Source of the DNA: Hemileia vastatrix
Taxonomy: Eukaryota > Basidiomycota > Pucciniomycetes > Pucciniales > Zaghouaniaceae
Direction of reading: 5' to 3'
NCBI GenBank assembly: GCA_030280995.1
Contig: JASXTE010000010.1
Span: 26,425,823-26,489,822 of the forward strand
DNA: 64,000 nucleotides
Part shown: one piece after another, positions 35,153-44,846 of the stretch
How the letters are laid out: every line of letters begins with the position of its first letter
Numbering within the stretch: position 1 is the first letter of the stretch
Program-made: the position numbers and the translations under genes
The notes under the pieces: generated by a model
What the model saw: the letters and a program-made list of their open reading frames with translations, nothing else
Databases searched by the model: none
What the model was told of the DNA's origin: nothing

Positions 35153-35686
35153 CAGTTTTAAGTCTTGGGGGACCATCCTCATTTTATAGTCTTGGGGGAC
35201 TCAATAAACCCTCAGTTTAAAGTCTTGGGGGACTCAAAAACCTAAATCATAAACCCAGAACCAGAGATCAACCACATTAAGACACAGAGAAAAAACTAAC
35301 ATTCTGGGGTAATTGTGAATAGAGCAGCCAGCCCATCAATTACCCCCAAACTTGCCTTTGTTAAATTCGGAGGCTCCCCCTGTGGATACCCTCCACCAAT
35401 CTTTCAAAACAACTCCAACAACAAAAACTTTTCCCTCAGTTTATAGTCTTGGGGGACTTACAACCCTCAGTTTAAAGTCTTGGGGGACTAACACAGTGTT
35501 AAGTTTAAAGTCTTGACGGACTAACTCTTGATAAAATTCTTGAAACCAGCCAGTTTAAAGTCTTGGAGGACTAACAGAAACCAGATTTCAGTTTAAATTC
35601 TTGATGGACTGCCTTGATACCAAAGCTTTTTCAGTTTAGAGTCTTGATGGACTGATAAAATTTCCAGTTTAGAGTCATAGAGTACT
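35153..35686 (+). repeat. Irregular array of about ten 22-bp hairpin motifs
   Basis: Units begin at about 35153, 35181, 35213, 35437, 35468, 35502, 35551, 35589, 35632 and 35665 with the consensus CAGTTTAAAGTCTTGGGGGACT. AGTC and GACT are self-complementary around a six-base loop. Spacing varies from about 30 to more than 200 bp. Further units are at 38039 and 38301. Relatives with a CCTC/GAGG stem lie in the pol region near 40106, 40143 and 42181. Confidence 0.8.
35213..35400 (+). repeat. C 3'-region repeat unit, copy 1 (about 190 bp)
   Basis: It starts with the 22-bp motif and contains an inverted repeat GGGGTAATTG (35306) / CAATTACCCC (35337) around a GAGCAGCCAGC loop, then a Pro/GGCTCCCC-like stretch. 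It is homologous to 38039-38236 and 38301-38490. Confidence 0.75.
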
Positions 35687-35833
35687 GTCAGAATCTTGCA
35701 TGAATCTGACCCAGCCAATTTCATGCAATACACACACAGCTAGACCCACGGAACGTCCACCTTCACTTCATCTTCTACTCATCACTGACAAAATCTTCTC
35801 TTATCCTTTTCCTCACCTTTCATACCACAAATC

Positions 35834-37406
35834 ATGTCTGGATCCCCTGCTGTTGACTCCTCTACTCTTCCTTGCTTCACTGCTCCAAGGGACTTTGCCT
35901 GCAAACAGTGCATCCACATGTGCAGACCTTGCACATTCACTCTTCCAAATCCAGAAGCCAAATTCTACAACAGGGCCTGTGACTCTTGCTATTCCAAAAA
36001 AAAGAAATGTGACAGAGATGCCCACTATCCTATTCCTCCGCCTTCTCCTTCTCACAAGTACATCTACAGATCCCCTACCATGTCTCCAGAACTTGGTCCA
36101 TCCTCTTCCTCTCTATCTTCAGCTCCTTCCAGAAGATCCAGAAGCTCAGCTTCCCACACTCTTCAAAAAAGACCAGCCTTAGCTTCTCAAGAAACTGCTT
36201 TTATCACTGCTAAATTTGCTCCAAAAGCTTCAAAATCAACCCCTAGGCTTCTAGACCGCGTCCAGGCAGCCCGCCCGCCTCACCAAACAGCAAAAATCAG
36301 GGCCAAAACCTCCAAAAACGGCCAGAAAATAGCCAAATTCATCCAGACAACAATAACAACTCAACCCAACTACCTCCTACTGCTCCCAAAGCAATGCAAT
36401 CCACCCTTCCAAAATCCAAAAACACCAAAATTTCCCAGATTTCTATAAGAACTGCCAGAGAACCCCAAGAAGAAATCAGAACACCACACACTGCTCCACA
36501 ACAACAACTTCATCCCCAACTAAGACAAAGAAACTACACCTCTCCTCTGTCAGCCAACTACTCTTCTGACAGTTCCATCTCTTCAAATTCTCCATCCAGA
36601 AGAGAGCAGTCTGCTTCCAAATCCCCCTCTCCTGCTCCATCCTTTAACAACCCTGGTACTCCATCACCAGCACCTACTCCAGCTGAATCCAACAGAAATA
36701 ACAACCACAACAACAACAACAATCTCACTGCTCCAACTAGGCCCCAGAAACCTCATCATCCCAGTTCACCTTCTCAGGATCCTTCAGAGGAAGACCATGA
36801 GAATCCATATCTTTCCCTAGTTGATCCACCCACTATGACCATTACAAAATCATCAGAGATCCAAATCCCAGCTGCTTACAGATTTGATGAGCTTCCAATC
36901 TGTAAGTACCAAATTCATTATTCCATTCCTTCAACAAAAATAATTACTGATCCAATTCTTCTTGTCTAGTTGGCACCCCTCCTCCTGAATCTATTATTGG
37001 AGTTGGCCAAACTCTTGAAACTTCTTTGACCCTGGATTATGGAGACATGAAGAAACACCTAAGCACCATGTGTTCCAATATGCTAAAAGCCTTTGCCCTC
37101 CATGGACCCTTGAATGACTTTGAAAAATCCCTGAGAAAGCGCCTACTGGACAACCACTGGAAAATGTCTAGGATAATTAAACACACCCTCCAGCACTCCA
37201 TTCCTGCCTCTTCTTCTTCCTCCTTTGAAATTCCCTCTAATCCAATCCCTATAATCTCTCCAGCAGGATGCACTTCAAAGAACACAGTGCTTCCCACAAT
37301 CCCAACAAAAAACAAAAACATCATCACAATCCGGACCAGCCTCCAGAAGCTTCATCATCCAGACAATGAACTCTTGCAAAAGATTAGAAACATAATAATA
37401 ATATAA
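35834..37406 (+). CDS. Antisense gene 2 in C: Cys-rich protein with an intron
   Basis: ATG at 35834 on the + strand. The N-terminus has CKQC-x3-C-x2-C and then CDSCYSKKKKC, followed by Ser/Pro/Asn-rich low-complexity sequence. One frame change is needed near 36200-36250 (the downstream frame is open from 36247), so this copy may be slightly damaged. A good intron, donor GTAAGT at 36902, CTGAT near 36945 and TTGTCTAG ending at 36969 (68 nt), joins the second frame precisely to the third. That frame ends in a helical segment at 37406. It runs convergently toward the C pol genes. It occupies the env position but is antisense. Function unknown. Confidence 0.6.
36902..36969 (+). other. Intron in antisense gene 2
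   Basis: 68 nt with GTAAGT, a CTGAT branch-like site and a pyrimidine-rich TTCTTGTCTAG end. It fuses two otherwise separate open frames on the + strand. This is the best evidence that the antisense strand is truly expressed. Confidence 0.65.
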
Positions 37407-37432
37407 AACAATTAATAAAAATAATTTCAGAA

Positions 37433-37488
37433 TTTTTTATTTTTTATTTTTTATTTTTTATTTTTTATTTTTTATTTTTTTTTATCTA
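37433..37488 (+). repeat. (ATTTTTT)n microsatellite
   Basis: Seven or more ATTTTTT units just after the end of antisense gene 2, in the space between the convergent genes. Confidence 0.9.
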
Positions 37489-37576
37489 CTAATATACTAA
37501 AATTAAAAATTAATAACTAAAATGAAATGAAATAAAATGAATGAAATAAAATAAAATATAAAAAATAATACAAATG

Positions 37577-37760
37577 GTATCCCCCAGCCAATTGATGAGC
37601 TGATCCCCTGATACCTTACCCACATCCAAGTGCACCTTGATGTGGATACACAATTAATTGAAATAAATAATAATTAAAAATAAGAAAATAGCATTGCCCG
37701 GCCAATTAATGAGCCTTTCCCCACCAATTCTTGCCCACATCCAGGTGACCCTGATGTGGT
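37577..37760 (+). repeat. Two related hairpin-forming repeats
   Basis: Copy 1 (about 37577-37645) and copy 2 (about 37690-37760) share CCAATTRATGAGC and a CCACATC/GATGTGG inverted repeat (37620-37645, 37735-37759). Copy 1 also has GGTATC/GATACC enclosing CAGC/GCTG. No coding potential is seen here or in 37761-38038. Confidence 0.6.
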
Positions 37761-38038
37761 AACATCCTATATTTAAGATTTTATAATTTTAAACAACCAC
37801 CATAAAAAAATTAAAAGAAAAAAAAAGAAAAAAGAAAATAATCTAAAACTACTATCTAGCAAAAACATAACTACAAAATCAATGTCAGTCCAGCTCCATA
37901 GATGGTCCAATAAGAGAAAGTCTGGTCCATAGAAATGATCACTGGGTGGGCTCCCTCCAATAAGTAAAAATGATGGGAGACCACCAGTGATCCACCACCA
38001 ATCTGAAAGAACCAAAGATAAAGAAGCCAGTCCCAAAC

Positions 38039-38236
38039 CAGTTTAAAGTCATAGCGGACTTAAAACCTGAATAATAAACAACAGAACTAGAATTCAACTA
38101 GGAAAAACAAAAGACTTGGGACAGACATTCTGGGGTAACTGTTCTACAGAGCAGCCAGCTCATCAGTTACCCCCACACTTGCCAAAATAAAATCTAGAAG
38201 CCCCCCCTGGGTACCTTCTAACAAAAACACAACGTC
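38039..38236 (+). repeat. C 3'-region repeat unit, copy 2
   Basis: It carries the 22-bp motif (AGTC/GACT) and a perfect 10-bp inverted repeat GGGGTAACTG (38132) / CAGTTACCCC (38164). Confidence 0.75.
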
Positions 38237-38300
38237 CAACACAAAAAAACCAAAACCAATAAGAGTGAAGAGTCCGGCTCTTGAAAACCAAAGGAAATTC

Positions 38301-38490
38301 TAGTTTAAAGTCATAGAGGACTAAAACCTGTAAAAAGAAACCAATACTAGGGTTCAACCAAATTAAGAGAAAGGGTTGGAAACAGAAAATCTGGGGTAAC
38401 TGTTGATAGAGCAGCCAGCCCATCAGTCACCCCCACACTTGCCAAGATCAAATCTAGAAGCCCCACCCATGGGTACCTTCTAACAAAAGT
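38301..38490 (+). repeat. C 3'-region repeat unit, copy 3
   Basis: As copy 2, with GGGGTAACTG (38393) and CAGTCACCCC (38424), one mismatch. Copies 2 and 3 are in tandem directly downstream of the C integrase stop. Confidence 0.75.
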
Positions 38491-38569
38491 TTCCAACAAA
38501 CAGATGCATAGCATCACCACAAAAAAACCAAAATTAAAGAATGGTCCGTAGTTTATCCTCATTATGGAG

Positions 38570-40147
38570 TCAATCTTCTTCATGCCTAGTGCCTCTGGGA
38601 TAAAACCTCTTCACTTGGTCTTCAGCCACCCTCTTTTTCAAGACTGCACCATCCAACTCTTCCAAAACATAAGAACCTCCAGACGCCTGAGATCTGACTC
38701 TGTAAGGTCCATTCCACCTGTCAGCAAACATTTTGCCCCACTGACTCTCCAAACTTCTATTATACACCAAAACCAGACAACCAGGTTTCAAGGGATTCCT
38801 GAGTCTATGAGCTAACTTCTTGTCCCAGTACCTGACTAATTGATTCCTAATCTTCATCATTCTAGAGTATGCCTTCTCCTGACATTCCTCTCTACATTCC
38901 AACTGTTGCATCCTGGCACAGAGCAAATCTTCTGTTGAGTGCATGTCATCCCAATCAATTCCAAGATAAGAGACAGCTTCCAAGTCCACTGGTAGAACGG
39001 CTTTCTGACCAAACATTAACTCATAAGGAGAATAGCCAGTTGTCCTCTTCACAGTGACCCTATCAGCAAATAACACCAAGGGTAAATAATGCCTCCACTT
39101 TTCGGCACTATCTCCACACATCTTCACCAAAGCATTCTTGATAAATTGATGGCCTCTTTCAACCATGCCTTCAGCTTCAGGATAATAAGGTGTAGCCACT
39201 ATAACCCTAGAACCAACACTAGCCACAGCTTCCTTAAATTCGGCACCAAACTCTGGCCCCCCATCAACAGTCACCAACTTCATCAACCCATACCTATAAA
39301 TCCACTCCTTCTTCAAAAACGCTGCCACATTCATGGCAGTCAAATTAACCAGAGGCACTGCCTCAACCCAACTAGACAAATCATCCCTAGAAACAATCAA
39401 GTATTTATACCTGCCCTCTTTAATATGGAAAGCATCCCGACTGACCCTTCCAAAAACAGTTGATTCACCAGTAGCATGGCCCACCTCTTTAGGTTTCAAG
39501 TGACTTCTTCTTTGACATTCTTCACAAGATTGAACCCAACCCTGCACAGCCAACTTCATACCTGGCCACCAAAATCTGTCTGCTACTCTTCTATAAGTCT
39601 CCCCAAAGCCTCTATGACCAAGGTCTTCATGCAAAGACTTCAAAACCAATTCTTGACCCTTCTTCTGAGTCACCACCACTTGAGGATTAGGATGTCTCCT
39701 TCTCATCAAGCGCCTTCCTGACACATAAAATCCAAGACTCTTCTTCTTGATTGCCAACCAAGTATCATCATCACAACTATCTGGCCTCTCCAATGTCAAC
39801 AGATATTCCACCAAAATAAAATAAAACCCAGATTGACCCCAGGTCTCATCTTCAAAATCCAACAAAACAACATCCAAGGGTACAACTCTGTCATCAAAAT
39901 CACCAGTGTGAACATGAGCCAATTGAGCAGCCCAACCAGGACACCAATCCTTAAATTTTGGAACGTCCTTCTCTTTCCACCGAACCTTGTGAGAATCCAG
40001 TTCACTAACAAAAACACCCTTTTCCAATTTTGAGCTGTCCCAAACAACAACTCCATCTTCATCAACAAAAACATCCTGATCACCAGAATCAAGATCAGAT
40101 CCAGCCAGTTTAACCTCTTGGGGGAGGTCAGAACAATCATCCAGTTA
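38570..40147 (-). pseudogene. pol: C integrase
   Basis: A 485-codon open frame from 40027 to 38570; homologous sequence in the same frame begins after a stop at 40145-40147. It shows an H-x4-H and C-x2-C zinc site (HEDLGH, CEEC), a DDE core (Asp in VSRDDLSSW, Asp in TVDGGPEF, Glu in EGMVERGH) and a basic C-terminal domain. No chromodomain is present, unlike A, B and D. The stop before it, and a frameshift farther upstream, separate it from RT, so the polyprotein is broken. Confidence 0.85.
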
Positions 40148-41507
40148 GGCCTCATGGGGGAGGAAAGAAAAATCCTCAGCACCCTTTGTGCTGGCCCTAA
40201 TCACTGGAACATCTTCGTCAAACTCTTCAGAATCAGAATCCTCATCTGTAGGTGGCCTCCTTGATAACCCATCAGGCATAGTAAAAGTTTTACCTGGTTT
40301 GTGTACCAGGTCAGAAAAAATGTTGAATAAATGCCACCCACCTAATCTTTGGAGCATTTGGAAGACTAGGTGTATTGATAATCTGAACCAAAGATTTTGC
40401 ATCCACCTGCAGCTCAAAATGCTGCCCCCACAAAACCGTCTGTAGCTTCTTTAAAATTTTAGCTACGCCAAACAATTCCAACTTAGGTTGAGAATACCTA
40501 GATTCCACCTCATTAAATACCACCGACTCATACCTTACTGGCATGACCCTCCCAGTCTTATCTTCCTGAGACAAAACAGCACCAGCAGCAATATAACTTG
40601 AGTCCACTGCCATATAAATCTTTCCAGCACCAACACCATAATCCAACTTGTGAAGAATTATATCTTCACCAACAACCTTTTTCAGCTTCTGAAATGCCTC
40701 TCCACACTCTTCCGTCCATTCCCAATCTGCATCTTTTCTGGTCAACCTTCTTAAAGGTGAAGCCAACAGCGAAAAATCCTTAATGAAAATCCTGACATAT
40801 ACACATACACCCAAAATTCCTCTGACTTCAGTAGTACTTTTAGGTCTTGGCCATGCCTGAATTTTATTAATCTTCTTCTTCGCCATAATCCTTCCCTCTT
40901 TACATACCACATGACCCAGAATTTCCAAAGCAGGAACAAAACAACAGAATTTTGACCCTGAAATGGTCAAACCAGCCTCTTCAATCCTGAACAACACTCT
41001 CTCTAGAGTTATTGCATATTCCCACACAAACCTCCTTATTCCAGGGTTCTCTGATAACACCTCATTACCATAATCAGTGGATGGTCCTTTAATTCCGTTA
41101 TCATCAATAAAAATACCAGCATGAGTAGGAACCTCATCCTGCAAAATCCAAGCCATCTGTGCTTGATAAGCTGCCACTGAATTAGTTGCTCCTTGAGGCA
41201 ACCTAGTGAGCTGAAATCTTCCCAAAGGAGTCTCAAAAGTTGTGAGAGGCCTTGAATCCGTATGGAGTTCTCTCTCATCATAACCACCCATAATATCACC
41301 CAAACCATAACACACCCTTCCAGAAAAAGCTTCAACAAAATCCTCTGCACTTGGCGGCATACCAGCATCCTTGATAGTGACTCTATTCAAGTCTCTAAGA
41401 TCATGAACCACCCTCAACTTCCATTCTGCTTCTTTACACAGAACACCGGATTGAGTAACTGGATGTTGATTGTTCATATAACCCAGTCCTGACTCTTTCC
41501 CTAACAA
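40148..41507 (-). pseudogene. pol: C reverse transcriptase and RNase H
   Basis: The 41507-40311 frame has RT motifs including LPQGATNS and FIDDNGIKG (first Asp at residue 135), where A, B and D have YIDD, and RNase H with AVDSSYIAAG. After a frameshift near 40311 the RNase H/integrase linker (PGKTFTMPDGLSRR) is read in the 40417-40145 frame. This belongs to a different Ty3-type lineage from the chromoviruses around it; similar RTs are typical of basidiomycetes, from general knowledge. Confidence 0.83.
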
Positions 41508-42258
41508 TCTCTACAAAATCCTCTCGAATAGCGGCTGGAATCGGAATAGGTTTGATTTGCCAAGGTTCATGACAAACAACAGGAATCAAGTAAGGTTCCC
41601 CATAAGAGTGCTTCAATACACCCCTTTCCTCCTCAACAAATGCCACCGCTTTCTCCCTTAGCACAATAACGTGCAACAACATCTTCTTTTCTTCCTCAGA
41701 CAACCACCCATCAGGACCAAAATTAACAACTTTCAATCTTTCAACCGTCACCCTCGCCGTCTCTACAAATTCTGGAGGATTCTTCACCAAAGGAGTACAG
41801 TATGGATCTCTTGACAAAGGAGGTCTCTTCAAGGGAGGATTCAAACCCACAGGCATAGGCTCATTGACAGGCCTAATCTTCTGCGCTACCTTCTTATACT
41901 TTTCTGCTCCACCTTCAACTTGAGAGATCTTCAGGAAATCTTCACCACCAGACCTGGAACAAAAACCAAGGGTTTCCCCATTGCTCACATGTGTGGCCAA
42001 GGTAATGTTTTTGAAAGGTGTAGAAGAAACCCTAGCGGTGCACAATTGGGAGGACTTACTTTTACACCCCAATCTCACCACTCCAAAACTTTTCCGCAAT
42101 TCCACATCTTCATCCTCACTTCCAACTTCCAAATCTTCAAATCTTGATTCATCTTCTGAATCACATCTTCTAAAATTGTGCAGTTTAACCTCATGCTGGA
42201 GGTCCAAAAATAGATCTTGACAATCTTCACAAAAATATTTTGCATCTTCTTTCTTCAT
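41434..42258 (-). pseudogene. pol: C protease-RT linker region
   Basis: A 274-codon frame starting MKKEDAKYFCEDCQDLF. It contains a CxxC pair, an acidic segment, a Pro-rich basic stretch and the start of RT (VRERVRTGLYEQSTSSY). It then needs a 1-nt frame change near 41465 to continue into the RT frame. The segment 41957-42098 is duplicated at 42337-42478. Confidence 0.7.
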
Positions 42259-42336
42259 TATCTTCAGATTTTTTTCTTGATTTTCATGAATTATCTTGAA
42301 ATTTTAATATTCTTTTCTTGAGTTTTCTTCTGTCCT

Positions 42337-42478
42337 ACAAAAATAACCAGGGGTTTCCCCAATGCTCACAGGTGTGGCCCAGGTAATGTTTTTGAAAGGT
42401 GTAGAAGAAACCCTAGCGGTGCACAATTGGGAGGACTTACTTTTAGACCCCAATCTCACCGCCCCAAAACTTTTCCGC
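42337..42478 (-). repeat. Internal duplication in C (second copy of 41957-42098)
   Basis: About 140 bp, roughly 90 percent identical by eye, encoding R-K-S-F-G-x-V-R-L-G in both copies. It lies between the gag-protease frame and the pol frame, in a frame that is open from 42720 to 42304 but has no recognisable domain apart from the duplicated part. Confidence 0.75.
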
Positions 42479-42719
42479 ATATCTTTCAATAAAGATATAT
42501 AACCAATCTTCTTCTTTAAACTTGAATTAAAAATAATTAAGAATCTTGAGAGAGAACAGAGACTTGATAAAAAACTTGATGAATACTTGCAGAGAAGAGA
42601 AACATTAAAAAGAGAAGTTTGAAAATCCACTTGGTATATCTCCAAGGGAGCTGACCTACTACAACATGGGATTTCCTCATTTCGGGGAGAGGTTGTAGCA
42701 CTAGGCTGATCAGCCCTCA

Positions 42720-44561
42720 TTACTCTAAAAAAGACAGACTCTCAATAGAGCCTGAGCCGCACTCCAAAAATCCAGAGGCAGCACCCACTTCTTTCCTTCT
42801 CCTGCAGCAATCCATGCACTGGCACATTGAAGATAAACCAGGCCTAGTCTCCCAACCATCCTCTCCAGGGGATGATAACCTCATGTGAAGCCTCCTTTCA
42901 TCTTCACCAGTCAACTCCAAACTGATTCCCAAATCAAATTGATAACCAATTCTTGCCTGAAAATCCATCAAGAATGGCCCACCCAAAACTGCTTTTACAT
43001 TACCTTTAGCAATGTAAAAATGAACCTTCCCTAAGGCTCCTCCAACATCTAACTTCACAAACTCTGAAGTTCCAACCAATTCAGTGACATGGCCACCGAT
43101 CCCTCTCAAATTCCCACAAATACCAGTTTTGATGGGGAGGCCCATATGAGTTGCCTCAAACAAAGAAATCAGGTTTATCTGAGAACCTGAATCCACCAAT
43201 GCCCTTGCCTCCCTGCCATTCAGAGTGACATTGACATATCCCAGAGGAGCAGAAAAATGAGTTTCCAACCCCTCACCAAACTTTTCAGCAGAATCACAAA
43301 TGTATTCTACCTCACCAGAAGAAACCCTTCTCCTGGCCAACAACTTCTTCTGCCTATCAGCCAACCCTGGACTGATAGCATACAATTCCCCATAAGATAG
43401 GGAAACCTGACCCTGGTTCATCCTTTCCAGGACAGAGTCCATAACATTAACTTGACCAGACACTACTGGCCTCTCAAAGTGAGCTCCTTGCTTCACCACC
43501 TTGGTCCTAGAAGATTCTTGAGGACCAGCACCACCAACAGATTTACCATTAACAGGAACTAAACCAGATCCCTCACCAGAACCTCTGACTCTAGCAGGCT
43601 TTGGCAATGTAGCCAAAGGGACATCCTGCTCGGAGTCAGAATCCACCTCCATTGGCATTGGCTCACCATTCAGGTCCAATGCACCAAAACTAGGGGGGAC
43701 CATGTCAGCCATACCCTTCTGCATCTTGTACAGCTCCTCTTTGCTGTACCTCTTCCTAGCTGCACTCAGCTTAGGATCACCCTTTGAAGCATTTGGCTTT
43801 GGTTGGGCCTGAGAACTGCTCTTAGGCCTACCAACCTTCCCTGCTTCCACATCATAAACACCAGCCAAGCATTCACCACTTGACTGTCCACCACAAGAAT
43901 ACAACTCCAAACCACCAAAGGAAGTAGAAAAAGAGACCTTATTGACCTCCTTCCCCTTTCCCTTGACGTCCTCATCTACTTTAACAGAAGACATCCCCTG
44001 ATCAGGAATATCTTCAAACCTTGGCCTCCTTTGATTGAGACCACCCCTTCTCCTGACCAAATCAACAGGAGCCTGCCCCTCACTGGGCTTCACAAAAAAA
44101 CCGTCAGGGAACTTAAAAACCCTGCCATCAAACTCCACTTTTCCTTCAGACACATCTCTGTTCAGTGCCCAACAATCATTGGACCTGTGCCCCCTCCTAC
44201 TGCAATAAGAGCAAACCCAAGGATCACTCCTACCAGCCCTCCTTTCAAAATCTCTTGGCTGAGAAGGTGCCTTATTAACCTTCTTGGCCTCCTGGACAAA
44301 AATGTGCTGCTGTTTTGTCAGATCAGCCAGCTGCTCCACCATTGGGTCCCTCTCCTGTTTGGGAACCTGCACCAAATTCTTCTCCTCCTTCTTCTCCCTA
44401 ACTTCCTCTTCAGCCAAAGCCCCACTGACTTTGCTGACATACTTGGCACACCCCTCCTGATAGGTGTCCACAGCCAATAACTTCAAATGGGCCTCAACAG
44501 CCTCCTTCACCTTATCCAAGTCAGGCAACTTCTGGTCCCCATTAGAATGAATCTTCATCAA
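42720..44561 (-). CDS. gag: C Gag nucleocapsid and aspartic protease (partial Gag)
   Basis: 613 codons. A classical zinc knuckle CSYCSRRGHRSNDC (CX2CX4HX4C) lies at residues 117-130, and an aspartic protease with ALVDSGSQ has its Asp at 457, followed by the usual hydrophobic glycine-rich protease motifs. The capsid region that should precede the knuckle is missing. The sequence just upstream on the minus strand ends TTTAATAGCTAG before GAGTTGATG, which could be a splice acceptor. An upstream exon may have been separated by the A3/D insertions. G+C-richer and with different codon use from the A/B/D genes. Confidence 0.82.
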   Translation of the reverse strand: MMKIHSNGDQKLPDLDKVKEAVEAHLKLLAVDTYQEGCAKYVSKVSGALAEEEVREKKEEKNLVQVPKQERDPMVEQLADLTKQQHIFVQEAKKVNKAPSQPRDFERRAGRSDPWVCSYCSRRGHRSNDCWALNRDVSEGKVEFDGRVFKFPDGFFVKPSEGQAPVDLVRRRGGLNQRRPRFEDIPDQGMSSVKVDEDVKGKGKEVNKVSFSTSFGGLELYSCGGQSSGECLAGVYDVEAGKVGRPKSSSQAQPKPNASKGDPKLSAARKRYSKEELYKMQKGMADMVPPSFGALDLNGEPMPMEVDSDSEQDVPLATLPKPARVRGSGEGSGLVPVNGKSVGGAGPQESSRTKVVKQGAHFERPVVSGQVNVMDSVLERMNQGQVSLSYGELYAISPGLADRQKKLLARRRVSSGEVEYICDSAEKFGEGLETHFSAPLGYVNVTLNGREARALVDSGSQINLISLFEATHMGLPIKTGICGNLRGIGGHVTELVGTSEFVKLDVGGALGKVHFYIAKGNVKAVLGGPFLMDFQARIGYQFDLGISLELTGEDERRLHMRLSSPGEDGWETRPGLSSMCQCMDCCRRRKEVGAASGFLECGSGSIESLSFLE

Positions 44562-44567
44562 CTCCTA

Positions 44568-44846
44568 GCTATTAAATAATATAGGAAAACTTGATTGGGA
44601 CTGGTGAAAATAATTGGTTGTAGAAATATTCAGTTTTAATTTTTTTCATTTAATTTTGGATTTGTCTCTTCCAATTAATTTTTAAAGTTACATCAAGATA
44701 GATTACTGTTTTTATATAATGGTGCATCTGGCCTTAGGTTGTTCTACTGGCTATTATATAAAATAGGAAAACTTGATTGGGACTGGTGAAAATAATTGGT
44801 TGTAGAAATTTTCAATTTTAATTTTTTTCATTTAATTTTGGATTTG
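44568..44846 (-). repeat. Direct repeat upstream of C gag
   Basis: A block of about 95 bp containing GGAAAACTTGATTGGGACTGG occurs at 44568-44665 and again at 44750-44846. The second copy is interrupted by the A3 LTR. No gene is seen here; it is probably the C leader. Confidence 0.75.

Noticed and set aside
35153..35686. Spaced short repeats that could suggest a CRISPR array
   Set aside because: The DNA is eukaryotic, spacing is irregular, repeats are degenerate and inside a retrotransposon; no cas gene is present.
36247..36450. Programmed frameshift in antisense gene 2
   Set aside because: No slippery heptamer or following structure is clear at the change of frame, and the C element has other plain indels; damage is the simpler reading.
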